Source: Dehalogenimonas etheniformans (lineage in GTDB: Bacteria > Chloroflexota > Dehalococcoidia > Dehalococcoidales > Dehalococcoidaceae). From it: 64,000 bases of DNA. A program made the position numbers and the translations under genes. The stretch lies in NCBI RefSeq assembly GCF_014672715.2, contig NZ_CP058566.2:1736001-1800000 (forward strand), written 5' to 3'. The notes under the pieces were generated by a model. It was not told the origin of the DNA and ran no database searches. It saw only the letters and a list, made by a program, of their open reading frames with translations. Of the stretch, positions 59,807 to 64,000 are shown one piece after another. How positions within the stretch are numbered: the first letter of the stretch is position 1; the number at the start of each line of letters is the position of its first letter.

Positions 59807-59839
59807 TAGTGCTAACATCTGGCTTGAAGGAGAACGGAC

Positions 59840-60058
59840 ATGAAATTAAGAGAAGCAAGAGCTAATGCCTTAATGACAGCCCAGAGTTTGGCTGATAAGG
59901 GGGAGGTATCCGTGGCAACCATCAACAAAATCGAGCAGGGGGCCTGGTTACCATCCCTAAAGACAGTGAAGAAGCTGGCCGACGTCCTGGGGATTAAGCC
60001 TGGTGACGTCGAAGAATTCCAGGCCGCGATCAATAAAGCGGCTGGGAAGGGTAAGTAA
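59840..60058 (+). CDS. Second XRE regulator of island B
   Basis: A 72-residue helix-turn-helix protein: LREARANALMTAQSLADKGE, then VSVATINKIEQGAWLPSLK, then VKKLADVLGIKPGDVEEF. Standard single-domain XRE. It is preceded by AAGGAGAACGGAC and shares a control region with the strong minus-strand promoter, so it probably represses that block. The stop and the next ATG overlap (TAATG). Confidence 0.88.
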   Translation: MKLREARANALMTAQSLADKGEVSVATINKIEQGAWLPSLKTVKKLADVLGIKPGDVEEFQAAINKAAGKGK

Positions 60059-60288
60059 TGTACGGGCAGCCCAAGAATCCACGCCGCCAGGCTGCCGGCG
60101 CCAAAGGAGGACGAAAGGTCGTTGAGATCTTTGGCGTCGAACATATGCGTGAGATCGGGCGCAAAGGCGGGCGTCCCCGGCTGCCAACGCTCGAAGAAAT
60201 GAGGGCTAAGAACCCTCCACCTCAGCCTGCTTCCGGCAGCCTACGCGATCTCAAGAAATGGTTCCGGGAAACCTTCGGGAAGAAATAA
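60058..60288 (+). CDS. KGG-motif protein
   Basis: A 76-residue basic protein with repeated KGG elements (RQAAGAKGGRKV, REIGRKGGRPRL) as in stress-induced KGG-repeat proteins, then a Pro-rich linker and a short helix WFRETFGKK. KGG proteins are nucleic-acid-associated in other bacteria. Coupled to the XRE gene; last gene before the right end. Confidence 0.65.
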   Translation: MYGQPKNPRRQAAGAKGGRKVVEIFGVEHMREIGRKGGRPRLPTLEEMRAKNPPPQPASGSLRDLKKWFRETFGKK

Positions 60289-60326
60289 CCCAACTGGATG
60301 CTCCATGTACGGAACAATCGCATAAA

Positions 60327-60346
60327 GTTGGCGACAATTTGGCGAC
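60327..60346 (+). repeat. Paired TTGGCGAC repeat, right end of island B
   Basis: GTTGGCGACAATTTGGCGAC, one mismatch from 51602-51621, same period and orientation. Confidence 0.65.
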
Positions 60347-60359
60347 GAAGTAAAAGCAA

Positions 60360-60383
60360 GAGGCGGCAACCAGCCGCCTCTTT
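60360..60383 (+). terminator. Intrinsic terminator of the xre-KGG pair
   Basis: Stem GAGGCGGC (60360-60367), loop AACCA, GCCGCCTC (60373-60380), then TTTAGCTTT. Confidence 0.75.
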
Positions 60384-60423
60384 AGCTTTGTGGAGATAAT
60401 CTAAAAACCTGTCAACCAAACGT

Positions 60424-60451
60424 TAGGCGAGGCCTTGATAAGCCTCGCCTA
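60424..60451. repeat. Perfect 10-bp hairpin next to attR
   Basis: TAGGCGAGGC (60424-60433), loop CTTGATAA, GCCTCGCCTA (60442-60451). No T-tract on either side. It starts 4 bp from the tRNA 5' half; transcripts from the displaced promoter would pass through it. Confidence 0.7.
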
Positions 60452-60454
60452 GAA

Positions 60455-60493
60455 TTAGGAAACCGCTGCTCTATCCAACTGAGCTACAGGGGC
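60455..60493 (-). repeat. attR core: displaced native 5' half of tRNA-Arg
   Basis: Exact copy of 51543-51581, from the tRNA 5' end through the anticodon loop. No 3' half follows, so it cannot give a complete tRNA. Confidence 0.92.
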
Positions 60494-60503
60494 ATAATTT
60501 ACG

Positions 60504-60533
60504 ATTATATCAATAAACTGGTGCGCCTGTGAA
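60504..60533 (-). promoter_or_regulatory. Displaced native tRNA-Arg promoter
   Basis: On the minus strand TTCACA (plus 60528-60533), an 18-base spacer, TATAAT (plus 60504-60509), about ten bases upstream of the tRNA 5' half. Placement and spacing fit a tRNA promoter. It is now about 9 kb from the intact tRNA. Confidence 0.75.
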
Positions 60534-60623
60534 CTAGTCAATAAACACACACAAGCCGGATGTCGCTGGCTTTCGATGACAGGATTTGAAGTCAAACGAA
60601 CCTTCTCCCGGTACCACAGAGGA

Positions 60624-61628
60624 TTATTTGGCCTTTTTTGATTGGGTCGCGGCTAAGACCGCAATTTGCTGCCTGTTTTTCAATTCGAGTTTTTGAAGGA
60701 TGTTTTTTACGTGTACCTTAACTGTGTGTTCGGATATGAACAATTTGCTGGCAAGCTCTTTGTTCGTTGCCCCTTGTGAGACTAATTCGGCAATCTCTAA
60801 TTCTCGCTTAGACAAAATAGAAGCAATAACTGAGATCGGCTCGGGCTGGTCCGGCTCGTTAACAGGCACAGGGGTTTGGTGCTGGAGAAAATCAACAGAA
60901 GTTTTGACCGCCTCCGGACTATCGATAAACCTTGTTACAACCTCCTTAATAAAACGGCTATTGGGAATGATCACCAAATTGCCTTCAGGGGTCAATACCT
61001 CAATATTCTGCCAATTCAATTTAGAAATGATGCCCTGCAACCCATTTTGAAGCTTAATCGATTCCCCAACCCCGATGTGTTTCCACATCGCCAATTGTAA
61101 GGCTGCCGCGTAATCAGGACCTGTGTCCCTGAGAGCCAATAACAAAAGAACTGTGAGCCCTGCAATAAAGATCAACAACGGACTTGTTTCAGCACCCCAT
61201 ACCAAGAGCAACACCAAGACTGTGAGTACCAAAACTATGATCACTAACGAGACCTGAATCGCTCTCGTGGCGCCGGGAAGGTTCAATCGCTGACCATAAA
61301 AACTCGCCAGGCTCTGAAGAATATTGAGCAACGTAAGCATTACCGCGAGTATCGCAAACGATAAAAGCGCATTCGGCGGTGCATATCCCCATCCTCCCGA
61401 CCAGGGAGCGGCTAACAAACCGGCGTGGGCACTTATCAAAAGTAGAAAGACAATCGCCGACCGCTTGATTCCGGAATAGAGACTGGAGAATACCGGATGG
61501 TTGTGCTTTTTGGTCCAGGACTCGATTTTATCAAGAGCAAATCTTAAAAGCAGCCACAGAATCACGGCGCTAAAGATGAAAACAGCGACGGGCACGACCA
61601 AGTTGACCAAAAATCGAATCAAAGCCAA
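60624..61628 (-). CDS. MscS-like channel fused to a LuxR-type DNA-binding domain
   Basis: A 334-residue protein with an unusual layout. About five N-terminal helices (to about 170) lead into an MscS beta-domain at 186-230, whose VGESIKLQNGLQGII and GNLVIIPNSRFIKEVV match mechanosensitive channels. A Pro-rich linker then joins a complete LuxR/NarL helix-turn-helix at 272-327 (LSKRELEIAELVSQGATNKE, HTVKVHVKNILQKL). A membrane-bound regulator responding to membrane state is inferred. The channel part may still conduct. The frame is continuous and the junction is not at a repeat, so a chimera by assembly error is unlikely. Confidence 0.88.
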   Translation of the reverse strand: MALIRFLVNLVVPVAVFIFSAVILWLLLRFALDKIESWTKKHNHPVFSSLYSGIKRSAIVFLLLISAHAGLLAAPWSGGWGYAPPNALLSFAILAVMLTLLNILQSLASFYGQRLNLPGATRAIQVSLVIIVLVLTVLVLLLVWGAETSPLLIFIAGLTVLLLLALRDTGPDYAAALQLAMWKHIGVGESIKLQNGLQGIISKLNWQNIEVLTPEGNLVIIPNSRFIKEVVTRFIDSPEAVKTSVDFLQHQTPVPVNEPDQPEPISVIASILSKRELEIAELVSQGATNKELASKLFISEHTVKVHVKNILQKLELKNRQQIAVLAATQSKKAK

Positions 61629-61819
61629 ATACCTTCTGATTTATTATATCATCACCTCTTGGAATAGCCCGATAACACATAACACCGGACCGAACGGAAA
61701 AAAGATCTAAACATATGCGATCACTCCACAATTCGCATATTTCACATGATGTCGGCCGGCGGTTGAGATGGATTTCGGTAATACCAGGCCGCGTAGTACT
61801 ATTGTGAAGAGGAGGAAAC

Positions 61820-62200
61820 ATGTACGCATTTAAACGAGAAGTCGAGGGGTCTTTTGAAGATGCAGTGACCAGGGTTAGAACCGAACTTAAAAAAGAAGGT
61901 TTCGGGGTTATTACCGAAATCGACGTGCAAAAGACAGTTAAAGAAAAACTAGGCGCTGATTGTGAAAAATATATAATCCTGGGGGCATGCAACCCGCCAT
62001 TCGCATACAAAGCAATAATGGCGGAGAGGGATATCGGATTGTTCATGCCATGTAACGTCATTATTTATGAAGAAAACGGAAAGGTTTTTGTGGCCTCCGT
62101 AAAGCCCACCCTGGCTATGAGCATGACCGGTAATCAGGCTCTGGAACCTCTCGCCCAACAAGTAGAAGCAAAACTGAAGAAGGCGATCGATAGCGTTTAG
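61820..62200 (+). CDS. DUF302 family protein
   Basis: A 126-residue DUF302 protein. AVTRVRTELKKEGFGVITEID, then the GACNPPFAYKAI segment, GLFMPCNVIIYEE and PLAQQVEAKLKKAID cover the fold. Function unknown; often found with metal or redox stress genes. AGAGGAGGAAAC precedes the ATG. Confidence 0.92.
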   Translation: MYAFKREVEGSFEDAVTRVRTELKKEGFGVITEIDVQKTVKEKLGADCEKYIILGACNPPFAYKAIMAERDIGLFMPCNVIIYEENGKVFVASVKPTLAMSMTGNQALEPLAQQVEAKLKKAIDSV

Positions 62201-62217
62201 ATGAGGGCTGACGTCCG

Positions 62218-62247
62218 TTGCCGGAAAATCCGCACATAGGCTATAAT
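62218..62247 (+). promoter_or_regulatory. tRNA-Thr promoter
   Basis: TTGCCG (62218-62223), 18-base spacer, TATAAT (62242-62247); the tRNA starts 17 bases later. Confidence 0.75.
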
Positions 62248-62263
62248 GGCCTTTGGCTCAGGC

Positions 62264-62339
62264 GCCAGCGTAGCTCAGTCGGTAGAGCAGCTGTTTCGTA
62301 AACAGCAGGTCGGAGGTTCGAGCCCTCTCGCTGGCTCCA
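62264..62339 (+). tRNA. tRNA-Thr(CGU)
   Basis: A 76-nt tRNA with CCA encoded at 62337-62339. Acceptor GCCAGCG/CGCTGGC is perfect, anticodon loop TTCGTAA (anticodon CGT) in a GCTGT/ACAGC stem, T loop TTCGAGC in GGAGG/CCTCT. No insertion seen at this tRNA. Confidence 0.95.
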
Positions 62340-62397
62340 CTATTTGACGCGGCAAACACCTGGTCCAGTCAAAAAAATAAATTCCCAGGATAAAGAA

Positions 62398-63108
62398 ATG
62401 GCCAATAAGTTCAGTGAGCAACTGGAAAAAATAATCCGTGGCGGTTCCCGCCCTTTGGGTTTCGGACAGTATGCCGCCCCTGCCAAACCAAGGCTCTTCG
62501 TTTTGGCCGAAGCCCAAACCATGGATAACGGCATCAAATTAAAGGGCATAGATGCCGTTCTGGTACCGGGCCCCTGCAAATGTCCAGCCAAAAAGTCCGA
62601 AATCCTCATGGGCTGCTCGATTCGAGAAAATATCGAGCACAAAGGGTGTGATTTCGTCGTGCTTGACCTTGAAGGCGCTATCGTCGGTATCGAAGAAAAT
62701 ACCGCACGTGTTCTTCAAATCGGAGGCGATCTCACCGACGCTCAACTTCGGGCGTTGGGCGGATTGGATGCCGCAGCGCTGATCGCCGACGCCGGACTTG
62801 GCGATTCGCTGATTTTCCGAGACCTCCTGGCAGTGCAACGGTTGGTGGATTTCTACGGCAAAACGCTGTTGCTCAGACTGCCGAAGATCTATGGGAAAGC
62901 TGAAATGCAGGCTCTTTCAGACCGCGGCATCGCCGGTGTGGTCGTTGATGGGGCCAAGATCGATACCGCCGCGCTGCGTAAGGCAATCGAGGAACTGGAA
63001 CCGAAGAAAAAGGGCAAAGAAAAGAGCACCGCAATTGTAAACTGCCCGCCGCCCGCGGCACACACCGAGGAAACCGAACCGGAAATCGAGCCAGACGAAG
63101 ACGAATAG
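62398..63108 (+). CDS. Hypothetical cytosolic protein (236 aa)
   Basis: The start at ATG 62398 (CCAGGA upstream) gives 236 residues. The N-terminal part has VPGPCKCPAKKSEILMGCSI, then VVLDLEGAIVGIEENTARV with a possible phosphate-binding or barrel-like pattern; the centre resembles a small TIM-barrel fragment (LLLRLPKIYGKAEMQALSDR). The last 50 residues are low-complexity and acidic. No family recognised; it lies between tRNA-Thr and rsmI. Confidence 0.65.
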   Translation: MANKFSEQLEKIIRGGSRPLGFGQYAAPAKPRLFVLAEAQTMDNGIKLKGIDAVLVPGPCKCPAKKSEILMGCSIRENIEHKGCDFVVLDLEGAIVGIEENTARVLQIGGDLTDAQLRALGGLDAAALIADAGLGDSLIFRDLLAVQRLVDFYGKTLLLRLPKIYGKAEMQALSDRGIAGVVVDGAKIDTAALRKAIEELEPKKKGKEKSTAIVNCPPPAAHTEETEPEIEPDEDE

Positions 63109-63179
63109 GGCGAATAACCAAGGTACAAGAGACAACCAATCAGGATTACTAGTCAGTAAAAGTGTCCTTTGGGGGTAAT

Positions 63180-63998
63180 ATGCCGACGCTGTTCGTCGTC
63201 GCGACGCCAATCGGTAACCTGGAGGATATAACCCTCCGGGCGATGAGAATTCTCAAAGAGGTTAGTCTCATCGCCGCCGAAGACACCCGCCACACTCTAA
63301 AGCTGCTCAACGCCATGGGCATAAAGACGCCCCTGACCAGCTATTATGAGCACAACAAGTCGACCAAATTGGATTACGTCCTTGACCAACTCGAAAAGGG
63401 AGATGTTGCGCTGGTTTCGGACGCGGGGACTCCGGGCATCGCCGACCCGGGTAGCGAGCTTATCGCCGCGGCTATCAAACGGGGATTCAGGGTAGAGGCG
63501 GTTCCCGGCCCTTCCGCAGTGATGACAGCGCTGGTAGTCTCAGGGCTGCCGACGGCGCAATTCAAGTTCATCGCTTTCCTGCCGAGGAAGGTTTCCGAAC
63601 GGCGGACAGTGATCCAGGAATTGTCCGGTGAGACGGCTACCATTGTGTTCCTGGAGGCTCCGCACCGGTTTAGAACGACCGCTGAGGCACTTCTGGAGGG
63701 GCTAGGCGATCGGAGGGTGGCGATCTGCCGCGAACTCACCAAGATCCATGAGGAAGTATTCAGGGGCAAAATTTCAGATGCACTGGCGCATTTCATTGAA
63801 CCACGGGGTGAGTTCGTTTTAGTAGTTGAAGGCAAAGGGATAGTCGAAGCGAAACCCATGCCTGTCAACGAAGTCGAAACCCAACTATGCAAGTTGAAAC
63901 GAAACGGGGTTAGCGCCAAAGAAGCAACAACCATGTTGGCAGACAAAATGGGGCTGTCACGCCGTGAATTGTACAAGGCTTGGCTTAAATTGGAATAA
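63180..63998 (+). CDS. rsmI: 16S rRNA (cytidine(1402)-2'-O)-methyltransferase
   Basis: SAM-dependent tetrapyrrole-methylase-fold enzyme that methylates C1402 in the 30S decoding centre. With ATG 63180 it has 272 residues. VVATPIGNLEDITLRA, the AAEDTRHTLKLL stretch, SDAGTPGIADPG and PGPSAVMTALVVSGLP are the family landmarks. The frame ends two bases before the window edge with TAA. GGGGGT precedes the start. Confidence 0.94.
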   Translation: MPTLFVVATPIGNLEDITLRAMRILKEVSLIAAEDTRHTLKLLNAMGIKTPLTSYYEHNKSTKLDYVLDQLEKGDVALVSDAGTPGIADPGSELIAAAIKRGFRVEAVPGPSAVMTALVVSGLPTAQFKFIAFLPRKVSERRTVIQELSGETATIVFLEAPHRFRTTAEALLEGLGDRRVAICRELTKIHEEVFRGKISDALAHFIEPRGEFVLVVEGKGIVEAKPMPVNEVETQLCKLKRNGVSAKEATTMLADKMGLSRRELYKAWLKLE

Positions 63999-64000
63999 AA

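Larger units (their letters stand above)
51543..60493. mobile_element. Island B: phage-satellite-like element in tRNA-Arg
   Basis: An 8.95-kb element bounded by exact 39-bp direct repeats. Content in order: integrase, hypothetical Zn-finger protein, divergent XRE regulator, AlpA-like protein, RepO-like and DnaC-like replication proteins, RecT-like protein, P27 small terminase, small protein, terminator, then a minus-strand block of four genes and a plus-strand pair with a second XRE regulator and a KGG protein. There is no large terminase, portal, capsid, tail or lysis gene. This matches the architecture of phage-inducible chromosomal islands (satellites that use a helper phage's particles) rather than a complete prophage; a heavily deleted prophage is the alternative. 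Confidence 0.8.
60289..60623. other. Right end of island B and junction with host
   Basis: About 335 bp without a gene. It holds the right copy of the paired integrase repeats (60327-60346), a terminator (60360-60383), a perfect hairpin (60424-60451), the attR core (60455-60493) and, just outside, the displaced promoter (60504-60533). Confidence 0.75.

Noticed and set aside
51543-60493. A complete prophage or an integrative conjugative element
   Set aside because: No virion, lysis or large terminase genes; no relaxase, coupling protein or type IV secretion genes.

Overview
The window looks like about 64 kb of chromosome from an anaerobic member of the Chloroflexota, most likely Dehalococcoidia close to Dehalogenimonas. 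This is inferred from moderately high GC in the core genes, compact minus-strand operons, and a multi-subunit hydrogenase-4-like membrane complex beside Rid, DUF1428, DUF302 and GH3-like genes. No rRNA or other decisive marker is present. There is no CRISPR array, and no complete insertion sequence was seen.

Layout. 0-8 kb: rnc (cut at the window edge), acyP, plsC-ispH, trpS and purU, then small minus-strand genes (RidA, two PhnB/VOC proteins, DUF1428) and a DUF488 gene. 8.2-15.3 kb: a six-gene minus-strand operon for a complex I/hydrogenase-4-like membrane complex. Its proton-channel subunits look intact. Its two soluble subunits have lost both the [NiFe] ligands and the proximal [4Fe-4S] ligands. 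15.5-27 kb: Smr protein, GH3-like enzyme, a small regulatory pair, PilT, a GGDEF/HD-GYP protein, nadC-nadB, yajC and miaB. 27-28.8 kb: gene-poor, repeat-bearing DNA. 28.8-33.6 kb: kaiC, three kaiB paralogues and a PAS histidine kinase in one operon, facing a response regulator that carries a one-base frameshift. 33.9-46.3 kb: PadR/HAAS module, rsgA, tRNA-Ser, rsfS with a non-ATG start, lipid kinase, ndk, a TsaB-HAD fusion, tsaE, thiL, a lipoprotein serpin and an ArsR regulator.

46.3-60.5 kb: two genomic islands inserted back to back at one tRNA-Arg(CCU) gene. The left island (about 5 kb) is decayed. It ends in an integrase fragment and carries an rpoD-like sigma factor, an RRM protein and zinc-ribbon proteins. 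The right island (about 9 kb) has an integrase, divergent regulators, an AlpA-like protein, RepO/DnaC-like replication genes, a RecT-like protein and a P27-type small terminase, but no large terminase and no structural or lysis genes. That makeup resembles a phage satellite. The two insertions approach the anticodon loop from opposite sides. The intact tRNA therefore appears to be assembled from two element-borne halves, while the presumed native 3' half lies at 46.36 kb and the native 5' half with its promoter at 60.49 kb.

60.6-64 kb: a MscS-like channel fused to a LuxR-type DNA-binding domain, a DUF302 protein, tRNA-Thr(CGU), a hypothetical protein and rsmI. The strongest leads for undescribed biology are the metal-free energy-converting complex, the KaiC/triple-KaiB cluster, the satellite island with its chimeric tRNA, and the MscS-LuxR fusion.
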